A DNA stretch of 64,000 nucleotides from Tragulus kanchil (Eukaryota > Chordata > Mammalia > Artiodactyla > Tragulidae), in contig JAIOJX010000025.1 in assembly GCA_022376925.1 (NCBI GenBank), positions 140,823,301 to 140,887,300 on the forward strand, written 5' to 3'. The position numbers and the translations under genes are program-made. Below, one piece after another: positions 11,001 through 23,443 of the stretch (positions within the stretch are counted from its first letter, which is position 1; each line of letters begins with the position of its first letter). The notes beneath the pieces are model-generated. The model saw nothing but the letters and a program-made list of their open reading frames with translations, did no database searches and had not been told where the DNA came from.

Positions 11001-12652
11001 AGATCAATTGGTTTAAAATTCTTCTTCAGGTATTAATTTAATATCTATAAGATCCAGATACTTTCCTGAATTCTAAAACATTTGTATAAACATTACTATT
11101 CTAGTATGTTTATTTATATACGTATTAGATGTATGTGCTTACTAATGAAATTATCTGGACCTGGAGTTTTCTCTTTTGTATAATTCTCTACAGATTCAAC
11201 ATTTTCAGTAGATGTAAGGCTAGCTGGGTTATTATGTGTCTTTCTTGAGCAAACTTTGGTAGTTTATGTCTCAGTGAATTGATAAATTCCAGCTATGTTG
11301 AAATTTTTTGACATAAATTTGTCTCTAGCATTGCTTTATTATCCTTCAATATCGAAAGAATCTATATTAAATTCATCTCTCTCATTCCTATATTTATAAC
11401 TTGTGTCTTTCTTTTCTCTGCTTATCAGTCTTGCTAGAGGTTTATTAGTTCTGTTTATTAATAGCTTTACCCTCTTCATAGATCACAGCCATGTTGTGGT
11501 AGAGGGGCTTGTGTAACTCAGATGGTGCCATTCTTACCTTACCAAGACCTGACACTTTGGGAAAGAACTCATTTTTATAGCATGATTCAACTGATGCTGT
11601 GCTGAGGCACAAATGTTATTCACCTGTTCTTCAGCCAGTGGGAAATCCCTGGAGAGGGTGTTGTGGGTAAGAAGGCTAGAGCTGATTTTGAAGGGAAAAG
11701 CAATTGCTTCTGACTGTTAATGTTTAATCCGTGCCCTACAGAAATGAAAGCGGCCTTTTATCTTTGAGTCGAACAAGGTGATTTAGAAGGAGGACAAGAT
11801 GACATACAGAAGTTTATGCTGATGCCTGAGTAGTAAATTCAATTCAGTGTATGACTTATGTGAATTTCAAGACTGAGATAAACTTCACTAATGTAATGGC
11901 TTCTATAAAATAAGTTCAGAATTTCTTTTAAGGCTCTTAAACTGTTGTTGCCTTGCCATTCTGGTTACATGGTAGTGGCAGTGTTTGATCTGCCACGTTT
12001 AATGACTTGTCATTATTTCTGTTATCTTCATAGAAATTTGCTCCAGGCTGAAACTTGTCTCACAAGTTGAAGATAACTAATAGGCTATCAATATTTTTTT
12101 CCAAATCTGAGAACGTCATACTTCAGTGTAAAACAAAATAATAATATACAAAATCTAAACACTTTCATAAATGCCTACTTTAAGATCAATTGGTTTAAAA
12201 TTCTTCTTCAGGTATTAATTTAATATCTATAAGATCCAGATACTTTCCTGAATTCTAAAACATTTGTATAAACATTACTATTCTAGTATGTTTATTTATA
12301 TACGTATTAGATGTATGTGCTTACTAATGAAATTATCTGGACCTGGAGTTTTCTCTTTTGTATAATTCTCTACAGATTCAACATTTTCAGTAGATGTAAG
12401 GCTAGCTGGGTTATTATGTGTCTTTCTTGAGCAAACTTTGGTAGTTTATGTCTCAGTGAATTGATAAATTCCAGCTATGTTGAAATTTTTTGACATAAAT
12501 TTGTCTCTAGCATTGCTTTATTATCCTTCAATATCGAAAGAATCTATATTAAATTCATCTCTCTCATTCCTATATTTATAACTTGTGTCTTTCTTTTCTC
12601 TGCTTATCAGTCTTGCTAGAGGTTTATTAGTTCTGTTTATTAATAGCTTTAC
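11000..12652 (-). mobile_element. Old L1 LINE, ORF2 RT region, left of the BovB insertion
   Basis: Read in reverse complement, the sequence follows the L1 ORF2 reverse-transcriptase region. Plus-strand landmarks include gtcttgctagaggtttatta and the tctggacctggagttttct block. Many stops show it is dead. The part from about 11000 to 11470 is duplicated at 12180-12652. The element resumes after the BovB at 14579. Confidence 0.8.
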
Positions 12653-14589
12653 CCTCTTCATAGATCACAGCCATGTTGTGGTAGAGGGGCTTGTGTAACT
12701 CAATGGAGCTATGAGCCATGCCGTGCAGGGCCATCCAAGATGAATGGGTCATAGTGGAGCGTTCTGACAAAACATGGTCCACTGGAGGGAGTTATGACAA
12801 ACCACTCCAGTATTCTTGTCGCAAGAACCTCATGAACAGTATGAAAAGGCAAAAGGATGTTACATTGTAAGATGGGCCCCCCAGATTGGAAGATGTCCAT
12901 TATGCTACTGGGGAATAACAGAGAAATGGCTCCAGAAAGAATGAAGAGGCTAGGCCAAAGCAGAACAATGTAATCATCTCAGTTCATTTCCAAGACAAAC
13001 CTTATTCAGCATAACAATAATCTAACCATATGCCCCAACCACTAATGCGGAAGTTGAGTGGTTCTATGAAGACCTACAAAGTCTTCTAAAACAAAGGCAA
13101 AAAAAAAAAAAAAGATGTCGTTTCATCACAAAGGACTGCAATGCCAAAGTAGGAATTCAGGAGATACCTGGAATAACAGGTAAGCTTGGCCTTGGAGTAC
13201 AAAATGAAGCAGGTGTTTTGCTGAAAGTTACAACTTTCATCTCAGGTCTGAAGGATTTATTAACAAAAGAAATGACTTATTATATACCAATAAACAACAC
13301 CTATATTTATTAGAGAGTTATTTCACCGAATAAACAAGCATTAATGTGAAAAACAACAAGAACAGCATCTGAACTAGATTATATACCAAAAGAATCTTAA
13401 AAAATTGAAAAATAGACATAAGAAGACAAAAAGAACCTAGAAATGACTATTCAAGAACTGTGAGACAAATATTAAAGTTGAAATGTAACATTCATGCAGT
13501 AGGAATACCATGAGGAAAAGAGAGAACTGAATGAAGAATACTCGAAATAGATCACAATAAACTGTGGAAATTTTTTAAAGAGCTGGAAATACCAGACCGT
13601 CTTTCTTGCCTCCTGAGAAACCTGTATGCAGGTCAAGAAGCAACAGTTAGAACTGGACATGGAATAAGAGACTGATTCACATTGGGAAAGGAGTATTTCA
13701 AGACTGTATATTGTCACCCTGCTTATTTAACATACATGCAGAGTACATCATGTGATATGCCAGGGTGGATGAATCACAAATTGGCTTAAAGGTTGCCAGG
13801 AAAAATGTCAGCAACCTCACATATGCAGATGATACAATTCTAATGGAGAAAAAGATGAGAAGAACTAAAGAGCTTCTTGATGAAGGTGAAAAAGGAGAGT
13901 GAAAAAACTGGCTTTAAAACTCAACATTTAAAAAACTAAGATCATTGCATCTTGTCCCATCTCTTCATGGCAAATAGATGGGGAAAAGTGGAAACAGTGG
14001 CAGATTTTCTTTTCATAGGCTCCAGAATCACTGTGGACAGTGACTGCAGCCATGAAATTAAAAGGCTTTTGCTCCTTGGAAGAAAAGCTCTGACAAACCT
14101 AGATAGTATATTAAAAAGTTGAGACATCACTTTGCTGACAAAGTTCCGTATAGTCAAAGCTGTGGTTTTCGCAGTAGTCATGTATGGATGTTAAGAGTTG
14201 TACTATAAAGGAGGCTGAGCATCAAAGAATTGAGGCATAGGAATTGTGGTGCTAGAAGAGACTCTTGAGAGTCCAACCAGTCTATCCTAAAGGAAATCAA
14301 CCCTGAATATTCTCTGGAAGGACTGATGCTGAAGCTGAAATTCCAGTACTTTGGCTACCCAATGTGAAGAGCCAATGCATTGGAAATGATCCTGAATCTG
14401 GGAAAAATTGAGGGGAGGAGGAAAAGATGGCAACATAGGATGAGATGGTTGGATAGCATCACTGACTCAATGGACATATATTTGAGCAAACTCTGGGAGA
14501 TGGTGAAAGAGAGGGAAGCCTGGTGTGCATCAGTCCATGTGGTTGCAAATGGACATGACTTAGTGACTGGAAAACAACAATAGCTTTAC
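12642..14589 (+). mobile_element. BovB (RTE) LINE, 5'-truncated, with 11-bp target-site duplication
   Basis: The body at 12653-14578 is flanked by aatagctttac at 12642-12652 and 14579-14589. Translation in broken frames shows the RTE reverse transcriptase: an LYAGQEATVRTGHG stretch near 13620, a YADDT-type catalytic motif decayed to an MQMIQF-like reading near 13825, then the C-terminal block ending near [15 protein letters not shown] (14455-14505). It ends in aacaacaa, the usual BovB/Bov-tA tail. Stops and frameshifts make it non-functional. About 1.9 kb survives of a family near 3.2 kb. Confidence 0.92.
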
Positions 14590-15158
14590 AAATAAGATCT
14601 TGGATTCATTCATTTTTCTAAACTGTTTTCTGTTTTCCATTTCATTAATTTTCACTTTTTTGCATATTTTCTTTCATTTATTTACTTGGGGTCTAATTTG
14701 TTCTTCTCAAGGCAGAAACTAGAGTCATTCTTTTGATACCCTTTGTTTCTGTATCATTATTTAGTGCTAGAAGTTTTCATTGTAAGCACTGCTTTTGTGT
14801 CATCCCAAGATGTTTTGATGTGTGTTTGGTCATTTTATTTAATTAAAAATCTTTAAAATTTGCATTCTAATTCTTTATTTCATCCATGGACTACTTGGAA
14901 ATGTCTGAGGCATTTCTGGAGATCGTTATTTACTGAGTCCTAGTTTAGCTCCATGTGTTCTGAGAGCGTAAATCATATGACTTGGACCTTTAAAAATTTT
15001 TGAGACATATTATGGCCCAGAATATTGCCTGTTCTGTGTGTCAGTGAAAATAGAATGTTTCTGCTGTTTTTGGAAGGGATGTTCTACTAATGTCAATTAA
15101 AACAATTTGGTTGGTTGATTTGTCCAAGGTTTATATATCCTTACTGATAATCTGTCTA
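14590..15158 (-). mobile_element. Old L1 LINE, continuation right of the BovB insertion
   Basis: The L1 interrupted at 12652 resumes here, reading toward its own 5' end (plus-strand tgctagaagttttcattgta, ctacttggaaatgtctgagg). The same DNA recurs at 15649-16218, and its right part again at 16991-17348. Confidence 0.8.
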
Positions 15159-15177
15159 GTCTTACTAGAAGAATGAA

Positions 15178-15638
15178 GTTGAGACATCACTTTGCTGACA
15201 AAGTTCCGTATAGTCAAAGCTGTGGTTTTCGCAGTAGTCATGTATGGATGTTAAGAGTTGTACTATAAAGGAGGCTGAGCATCAAAGAATTGAGGCATAG
15301 GAATTGTGGTGCTAGAAGAGACTCTTGAGAGTCCAACCAGTCTATCCTAAAGGAAATCAACCCTGAATATTCTCTGGAAGGACTGATGCTGAAGCTGAAA
15401 TTCCAGTACTTTGGCTACCCAATGTGAAGAGCCAATGCATTGGAAATGATCCTGAATCTGGGAAAAATTGAGGGGAGGAGGAAAAGATGGCAACATAGGA
15501 TGAGATGGTTGGATAGCATCACTGACTCAATGGACATATATTTGAGCAAACTCTGGGAGATGGTGAAAGAGAGGGAAGCCTGGTGTGCATCAGTCCATGT
15601 GGTTGCAAATGGACATGACTTAGTGACTGGAAAACAAC
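15178..15638 (+). mobile_element. Duplicate of the BovB 3' end
   Basis: Identical to 14118-14578. It begins abruptly at the duplication join, with no target-site duplication of its own. Confidence 0.92.
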
Positions 15639-15648
15639 AATAGCTTTA

Positions 15649-17938
15649 CAAATAAGATCTTGGATTCATTCATTTTTCTAAACTGTTTTCTGTTTTCCAT
15701 TTCATTAATTTTCACTTTTTTGCATATTTTCTTTCATTTATTTACTTGGGGTCTAATTTGTTCTTCTCAAGGCAGAAACTAGAGTCATTCTTTTGATACC
15801 CTTTGTTTCTGTATCATTATTTAGTGCTAGAAGTTTTCATTGTAAGCACTGCTTTTGTGTCATCCCAAGATGTTTTGATGTGTGTTTGGTCATTTTATTT
15901 AATTAAAAATCTTTAAAATTTGCATTCTAATTCTTTATTTCATCCATGGACTACTTGGAAATGTCTGAGGCATTTCTGGAGATCGTTATTTACTGAGTCC
16001 TAGTTTAGCTCCATGTGTTCTGAGAGCGTAAATCATATGACTTGGACCTTTAAAAATTTTTGAGACATATTATGGCCCAGAATATTGCCTGTTCTGTGTG
16101 TCAGTGAAAATAGAATGTTTCTGCTGTTTTTGGAAGGGATGTTCTACTAATGTCAATTAAAACAATTTGGTTGGTTGATTTGTCCAAGGTTTATATATCC
16201 TTACTGATAATCTGTCTACTTATGTTCATTACTGAGGAAAGAACATTGAAGTTTCTAACTATAGCTGTGGATTTTTCTGTTTCTCCTTGCAGTTCTATAA
16301 ATTTTTGAAGTTTTGTTTTGAAGTCCTTTTACCATGTGTATAAACATTTTAGATTGTTAAGTTTTCTTGATGAAATGACCTTCTTTATTCCTGACAGTAT
16401 TCTTTGTTCTGAAATTCATTTGGTTTAATGACAATATCACCTCTCCAGGTTTCTTTTGATTATCATTAGCATGTTATATCTTTTTTCATCATTTTACATT
16501 TACCCTGTAGTTTATATTTGAAGTTCATTACTGGTTGGCAGCATATATGTTGGGTTTTGCTTTTCTTATCAATCTGACAATCTCTGCTTTTTGTGTTTAA
16601 TCATTTAAATTTTATATTGATTGTGTATATGAATAAGTTCAAGTCTATCATCTTGCTGTTTGTTCATTTATTTTCTCTCTCTTTTTCTGCCTTATTTTGG
16701 ACTAATTATTTTTTATGATTCCATTTTATTTCCTTTGTGGCTTCTTAGCTCTAATTTTTGACTGTTTTAGTAGTTAATTTTTTTGGCTTATCATAGTTTA
16801 ACTTCAGGTGTTCTTATTCAGTTGCTAAGTCATGTCTGACTCTTTCCGACCCCATGGACTGTAACTCCCCAGGCCTCCCTGTTCCTCACTATCTCCCAGA
16901 GTTTGCCCAAGTTCATGTCCATTGAATTGGTGATGTCATCTAACCATCTCCTTTGTCGCCCCCTTTTCCTCTGCCTTCAATCTTTCCCAACATCCCAAGA
17001 TGTTTTGATGTGTGTTTGGTCATTTTATTTAATTAAAAATCTTTAAAATTTGCATTCTAATTCTTTATTTCATCCATGGACTACTTGGAAATGTCTGAGG
17101 CATTTCTGGAGATCGTTATTTACTGAGTCCTAGTTTAGCTCCATGTGTTCTGAGAGCGTAAATCATATGACTTGGACCTTTAAAAATTTTTGAGACATAT
17201 TATGGCCCAGAATATTGCCTGTTCTGTGTGTCAGTGAAAATAGAATGTTTCTGCTGTTTTTGGAAGGGATGTTCTACTAATGTCAATTAAAACAATTTGG
17301 TTGGTTGATTTGTCCAAGGTTTATATATCCTTACTGATAATCTGTCTACTTATGTTCATTACTGAGGAAAGAACATTGAAGTTTCTAACTATAGCTGTGG
17401 ATTTTTCTGTTTCTCCTTGCAGTTCTATAAATTTTTGAAGTTTTGTTTTGAAGTCCTTTTACCATGTGTATAAACATTTTAGATTGTTAAGTTTTCTTGA
17501 TGAAATGACCTTCTTTATTCCTGACAGTATTCTTTGTTCTGAAATTCATTTGGTTTAATGACAATATCACCTCTCCAGGTTTCTTTTGATTATCATTAGC
17601 ATGTTATATCTTTTTTCATCATTTTACATTTACCCTGTAGTTTATATTTGAAGTTCATTACTGGTTGGCAGCATATATGTTGGGTTTTGCTTTTCTTATC
17701 AATCTGACAATCTCTGCTTTTTGTGTTTAATCATTTAAATTTTATATTGATTGTGTATATGAATAAGTTCAAGTCTATCATCTTGCTGTTTGTTCATTTA
17801 TTTTCTCTCTCTTTTTCTGCCTTATTTTGGACTAATTATTTTTTATGATTCCATTTTATTTCCTTTGTGGCTTCTTAGCTCTAATTTTTGACTGTTTTAG
17901 TAGTTAATTTTTTTGGCTTATCATAGTTTAACTTCAGG
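15649..17938 (-). mobile_element. Old L1 LINE, endonuclease-side ORF2 region
   Basis: Minus-strand L1 with plus-strand landmarks such as ggttggcagcatatatgttg and tcaatctgacaatctctgc, typical of L1 ORF2 near its endonuclease end. Duplication 7 repeats 15861-16994 as 16991-18124, so the block is present twice and its left end three times. Confidence 0.78.
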
Positions 17939-18124
17939 TGTTCTTATTCAGTTGCTAAGTCATGTCTGACTCTTTACGACCCCATGGACTGTAACTCCCC
18001 AGGCCTCCCTGTTCCTCACTATCTCCCAGAGTTTGCCCAAGTTCATGTCCATTGAATTGGTGATGTCATCTAACCATCTCCTTTGTCGCCCCCTTTTCCT
18101 CTGCCTTCAATCTTTCCCAACATC
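15861..18124. repeat. Direct duplication 7 (15861-16994 / 16991-18124)
   Basis: Constant offset of 1130. The only change noticed is one base in the small BovB fragment (ctttccgacc at about 16843 versus ctttacgacc). The join falls in a four-base microhomology, catc. Confidence 0.97.
16809..16994 (-). mobile_element. BovB 3'-end fragment, cut by a duplication join
   Basis: Reverse complement of the BovB 3' coding end (box ccatggactgtaactcccca, then gtttgcccaagttcatgtcc). It is the incomplete first copy of the element at 17939-18151. Confidence 0.8.
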
Positions 18125-18151
18125 AGGGTCTTTTCCAATGAGTTGGCTGAG
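17939..18151 (-). mobile_element. BovB 3'-end fragment inserted in the L1
   Basis: About 210 bases of minus-strand BovB 3' end interrupt the L1. Reverse-complement translation resembles the C-terminal BovB block (DSMDMS-like, then EAW). A third partial copy follows at 19041-19239. Confidence 0.82.
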
Positions 18152-20129
18152 CTTTTATGAAAAGCATATAACCTGACAGTAATAAATTTATATTTCTGCC
18201 TTTGTGATCTTTGCCTTGTTAAACAGTTTACTTTCATACTTTTTATAAAGCCTATAATATGTTTCTAACAGTCATGTCTGTCTTAAAGAACTTTAAATAG
18301 TTAGAAAAGTCTTACATATTTAGCCATAGTTACCATTTTGGCACCCTTTAATTTTTTTATGTATATCTAGTTCACACCTAGTATACTTTTCCTATACATT
18401 TCTTTAACATTTCCTATAATGTGAGTCTGCACATGTTAGAAATAGTCCTTATTTCTCTCTTTTACAGAAATATTTTTTCTGGGTGTAGAATTCTGGGTGA
18501 AGTTTTTTTCTTTCAGTGCTCTAAAGATATTACTCTGTTCTCTTCTCTCATATATTGTTTTTTCAATAAGAAATCTTTCATGTTAGATTAGCTCTTGTCT
18601 GTTACAGTAAGTGAATTTAAAATTCTATCTTTATTGCTGGTTTTGTAATTTTCTCCATTTTTATTACACTTCGAGGACAGTGATACGCATGAAGCTTATT
18701 ATTTTAATCAAATTTGGAAATACTCAGTCATTTTCCCTTCAAATATTTTTTTTTTTCCTTCCCTATATCTCTTTGTAATAGACTCTTATTTTGTGAATAC
18801 TAAGATGCTTCAGTTTCTCCACATCTTACTCATTCTCTGCTCTTTCTTTTACTTTTAATACTGTTTATTTTTATTATATATTTTATTTTTATGGCTCTGT
18901 TGCTCAGTCTTTAGATTCATTTTCCTTTATTTCTGTAATGTATTCTGCCATATATATGACTTGTATACAAATCTTTTATTCCAAATATGATAGTTTTTGT
19001 CTCTAGAATTTCTATTTGGATAACTTTTAAACATACTTTTGCTAAGTCATGTCTGACTCTTTACGACCCCATGGACTGTAACTCCCCAGGCCTCCCTGTT
19101 CCTCACTATCTCCCAGAGTTTGCCCAAGTTCATGTCCATTGAATTGGTGATGTCATCTAACCATCTCCTTTGTCGCCCCCTTTTCCTCTGCCTTCAATCT
19201 TTCCCAACATCAGGGTCTTTTCCAATGAGTTGGCTGAGCTTTTATGAAAAGCATATAACCTGACAGTAATAAATTTATATTTCTGCCTTTGTGATCTTTG
19301 CCTTGTTAAACAGTTTACTTTCATACTTTTTATAAAGCCTATAATATGTTTCTAACAGTCATGTCTGTCTTAAAGAACTTTAAATAGTTAGAAAAGTCTT
19401 ACATATTTAGCCATAGTTACCATTTTGGCACCCTTTAATTTTTTTATGTATATCTAGTTCACACCTAGTATACTTTTCCTATACATTTCTTTAACATTTC
19501 CTATAATGTGAGTCTGCACATGTTAGAAATAGTCCTTATTTCTCTCTTTTACAGAAATATTTTTTCTGGGTGTAGAATTCTGGGTGAAGTTTTTTTCTTT
19601 CAGTGCTCTAAAGATATTACTCTGTTCTCTTCTCTCATATATTGTTTTTTCAATAAGAAATCTTTCATGTTAGATTAGCTCTTGTCTGTTACAGTAAGTG
19701 AATTTAAAATTCTATCTTTATTGCTGGTTTTGTAATTTTCTCCATTTTTATTACACTTCGAGGACAGTGATACGCATGAAGCTTATTATTTTAATCAAAT
19801 TTGGAAATACTCAGTCATTTTCCCTTCAAATATTTTTTTCTGTCCTGCCCTATATCTCTTTGTAATAGACTCTTATTTTGTGAATACTAAGATGCTTCAG
19901 TTTCTCCACATCTTACTCATTCTCTGCTCTTTCTTTTACTTTTAATACTGTTTATTTTTATTATATATTTTATTTTTATGGCTCTGTTGCTCAGTCTTTA
20001 GATTCATTTTCCTTTATTTCTGTAATGTATTCTGCCATATATATGACTTGTATACAAATCTTTTATTCCAAATATGATAGTTTTTGTCTCTAGAATTTCT
20101 ATTTGGATAACTTTTTAAACATACTTTTG
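17952..20129. repeat. Direct duplication 8 (17952-19040 / 19039-20129)
   Basis: Offset about 1087 to 1089. Differences concentrate near 18748-18765, where the first copy has a longer T run and ccttccctat in place of ctgtcctgccctat, and in a T run at the right edge. The join lies in a shared ttttg. Confidence 0.96.
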
Positions 20130-20329
20130 TCTTTACTTAACATTTGGACATATCCAACATAGTTAAATAACTATTTTAATATTCTTTCTAATTATAAAAT
20201 CTTTATCAATCATCTATTTTTTGATTTTTTTGACTGTATCAGAGTCCCTTGAGTCTTTGTAACATTCATTACATTCCTAATGGCTTGAAGAATTTTAACT
20301 TTTTGAGAACTAAATAATTTTTGGTTTGT
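18152..20329 (-). mobile_element. Old L1 LINE, region upstream of ORF2 (ORF1 side)
   Basis: Continues the minus-strand L1 toward its 5' side. Landmarks are gggtgtagaattctgggtga and tttctttcagtgctctaaag. No open reading frame survives. The block 18152-19040 is duplicated at 19239-20129. Confidence 0.7.
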
Positions 20330-21030
20330 ATTCTCAGGCACAATCCTACAACACAGTGCAGTTGTCTGGAAGCAGTTTGAGCCATTTGAGTCTTCTATTG
20401 GCATTTATTAGTTGGGACCAGTCCAGTGCTCAGGATAAGATTATTTACTCACCACTCTCTATAGAAGGCCATTTTATGTACTCTGCTCAGTGTCTCATGA
20501 ATCATAAGGAGAGGCTGTCCACTCTAGCTGGTGAGAACAGGCACTCTCCCTGGCCTCATGTGAGCAGTGGACACTTACCACCAGTCTTTCCACGTGGTTC
20601 TTTCCCCAATCCCATCAGTGATTACTCAGAGAAATATTCTGGAGTAATTCTGTGAAGATTTCGGGAGTTTTCTCTCTGTGAAATTTTATTTTTCTGTCCA
20701 GCACTCTGACCTGCAAAGTCTAGTAGCCTTGATCTCTCCAGCTTCTCATCTCTTTCAGTTCAGCTCACAGAATCTACTGGGCTTTACCTGGGTTCCTTCT
20801 GTCTGTGCCTTGTCTGGAACGTCTATTTGGGGAGGAATCTGGAATAGTCACAGGGATCCCCTTCTTTGTTTCCTTGTCTCAGTGATCACTGCCCTTTGTT
20901 GCCTGATGTACAGTATCTCACAAACCAGTGTTTAATATATTTTATTCAATTGTATATATTTTATTCAATTTTGTTTTAGGAAGGAGCAGAAACTCTGGTC
21001 TGTTATTCCATCCTGACTAGAAACCCTAAG
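20330..21030 (-). mobile_element. Old L1 LINE, 5' end (5'UTR-like region)
   Basis: Reverse-complement sequence matches the GC-richer 5' region of old mammalian L1s as I recall it: ggaagcagtttgagccattt, gttgggaccagtccagtgct, and a terminal ctgttattccatcctgacta. If so, the L1 here extends to its original 5' end, which is unusual because most L1 copies are 5'-truncated. Open frames at 20326-20655 and 20678-20935 are plus-strand readings of this region and not genes. Confidence 0.7.
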
Positions 21031-21520
21031 TGTTATTTCTCTAAAGATAACTTTTTATTACATTATTTTTCAAAATACCTTTTTTTACCTGATCAGTCCT
21101 TCTGACTCACATAGGTCCAAAAGATTTCTTCCAACCTCATTTGCAATAATATTTACATTGTCAATTTGGAAGTGATTTTGCCAACTTTGAGAGATGTGAG
21201 ATGAGATTCTAAGTTGTTGTTGTTAAGTTTATTTTCAGTGTCAAACTGGGGAGGAAAAATCCCTGACTGGTAATGATCAGGATGTCTTGAAATAAAGTAA
21301 GTTTGATTTTTAGGACCTTAATCACTCCTTCAGTAGTTCTCCTTTTGTCATCCTTTTGTCTATCTTGACGATCAATAACTTCACTCTAGAGAATGACTTT
21401 ATCCTATATCACCAGTCATTTCTAAAGCATAAATGATGACTAAGTTGCTAGCCGATCCCTCAGATCCAATGCTCCTGGGCAAAAAACAAGTATTATCTTA
21501 ACAACTTGTCACTAAATTAG
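21031..21520. other. Non-coding stretch, nothing recognised
   Basis: Single-copy AT-rich sequence without a recognised family. Confidence 0.5.
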
Positions 21521-22027
21521 TCATCTGGAAGAAATTTTCCTTGTTTAGCAAAATACATTTATAGAAAATCTGTGGGTGGAAAACAAGAGAATGAAAGCAT
21601 ACCTTTTCTGGAAGCAAGTAATCAAAACAAATTGTCTGTAAGAACAAATGAAGAATAATTTTCGGATGGGTAATAACATAAAAATGAACAGAGAAGGGAA
21701 CATGGGAAAATGAAATTAAAGTAACATGATGGGGCTCTGGAATCTAAGAGACAACCTAGAATGTTTAACAAACAGAATGAACCGTGTTTGTGTCTATGTC
21801 ATTCACACTTCTACAGTGTAAATGTGGTTTGTACCTCCAGACCTTCAGAAAAATCTATTTATGCCCAGAAGTCCTTAGACAATCCTATGATATGGGCTAA
21901 GATTTCCAAGAGAAAAAATCTTAATAGACCATCACTGACTGATACAATATAGCAAGATTTGACTGGTTCCATGCCCAAGGGATAATTTACATTAATGATA
22001 GAAAGTAGATACAGTAAAAATATGAGA

Positions 22028-22135
22028 TAAGCTCATGTCTTTATTTTATCCTATTGAAGTATAGTTGATTTACAATGTTGCATTAATTTCTGCTGTACAG
22101 CACAGTGACTCCATTATACAGATACATATATTCTT
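22028..22135 (-). mobile_element. L1 3' end fragment
   Basis: Plus-strand ttgaagtatagttgatttac followed by ttctgctgtacagca is the reverse complement of a common artiodactyl L1 3'UTR. It is interrupted by the nested Bov-tA. Duplicated at about 23110-23217. Confidence 0.78.
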
Positions 22136-22361
22136 GCATGCGTGCTCAGTTGCTTTAGTCATGACCGACTCTTTGCAACCCTGCGAATTATAATCTGCCA
22201 GGCTCCTCTGTCTGTGAGATTCTCCAAGCAAGAATACTAGAGTGGGTAGCCTTTCCCTTCTGTAGGGGATCTTCCCAACCCAGGGATCAAAACTAGGTCT
22301 CCCGCATTGCAGGCAGATACTTTGCCATCAGAGCCACCGGGGAAGCCCACGTAATATTCTT
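22128..22361 (-). mobile_element. Bov-tA SINE nested in the L1 end, with 8-bp target-site duplication
   Basis: Full reverse-complement Bov-tA (22136-22353) ending ccaccggggaagccc, flanked by atattctt at 22128-22135 and 22354-22361. Confidence 0.88.
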
Positions 22362-23209
22362 ACCATGTCTTTATTTAGTTTCATACCAGGAAAACCTTTG
22401 TATGCTTGGTCTATGAAGTATTTCTTTTACAAAATAGAAGCTCTCCTCTAACATCTCCTAGCATGTTTGTTATCTATTGCTGTTCAACACATTATCTTAC
22501 AATCTAGTGTCTGAAACAATAAACACTTAATGTCTCACATTTTCTGTGTGTTAAGAATCAGACTTGCCTTAGCTGGTGTCTTGCCCTCAGAGTTAAGTTT
22601 TGGTCATCTGGAAGAAATTTTCCTTGTTTAGCAAAATACATTTATAGAAAATCTGTGGGTGGAAAACAAGAGAATGAAAGCATACCTTTTCTGGAAGCAA
22701 GTAATCAAAACAAATTGTCTGTAAGAACAAATGAAGAATAATTTTCGGATGGGTAATAACATAAAATGAACAGAGAAGGGAACATGGGAAAATGAAATTA
22801 AAGTAACATGATGGGGCTCTGGAATCTAAGAGACAACCTAGAATGTTTAACAAACAGAATGAACCGTGTTTGTGTCTATGTCATTCACACTTCTACAGTG
22901 TAAATGTGGTTTGTACCTCCAGACCTTCAGAAAAATCTATTTATGCCCAGAAGTCCTTAGACAATCCTATGATATGGGCTAAGATTTCCAAGAGAAAAAA
23001 TCTTAATAGACCATCACTGACTGATACAATATAGCAAGATTTGACTGGTTCCATGCCCAAGGGATAATTTACATTAATGATAGAAAGTAGATACAGTAAA
23101 AATATGAGATAAGCTCATGTCTTTATTTTATCCTATTGAAGTATAGTTGATTTACAATGTTGCATTAATTTCTGCTGTACAGCACAGTGACTCCATTATA
23201 CAGATACAT

Positions 23210-23443
23210 ATATTCTTGCATGCGTGCTCAGTTGCTTTAGTCATGACCGACTCTTTGCAACCCTGCGAATTATAATCTGCCAGGCTCCTCTGTCTGTGAG
23301 ATTCTCCAAGCAAGAATACTAGAGTGGGTAGCCTTTCCCTTCTGTAGGGGATCTTCCCAACCCAGGGATCAAAACTAGGTCTCCCGCATTGCAGGCAGAT
23401 ACTTTGCCATCAGAGCCACCGGGGAAGCCCACGTAATATTCTT
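23210..23443 (-). mobile_element. Bov-tA SINE, duplicate of 22128-22361
   Basis: Same SINE, same target-site duplication and same L1 flank at an offset of 1082. Confidence 0.88.

Larger units (their letters stand above)
10332..12702. repeat. Direct duplication 5 (10332-11520 / 11523-12702)
   Basis: Offset is 1183 to 1182, with one G lost in the second copy (about 10781 versus 11964). The first 40 or so bases of the second copy are a deletion-rich version of the first: ttcttaccttaccaagacc against a longer form with tcttacctctcacctacc. After that the match is nearly perfect, which is the profile of a poor-quality read start. Confidence 0.97.
14118..16218. repeat. Direct duplication 6 (14118-15158 / 15178-16218)
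   Basis: Constant offset of 1060, no difference noticed. The 19 bases between the copies (15159-15177, ending ctagaagaatgaa) resemble a shortened form of the ctagatagtatattaaaaa that precedes the first copy. The join repeats the 3' end of the BovB and its target-site duplication. Confidence 0.97.

Noticed and set aside
14380..14583. Intact BovB reverse-transcriptase frame
   Set aside because: Only the extreme C-terminal block is open; upstream the RT domain is broken by many stops and shifts, so the element is dead.
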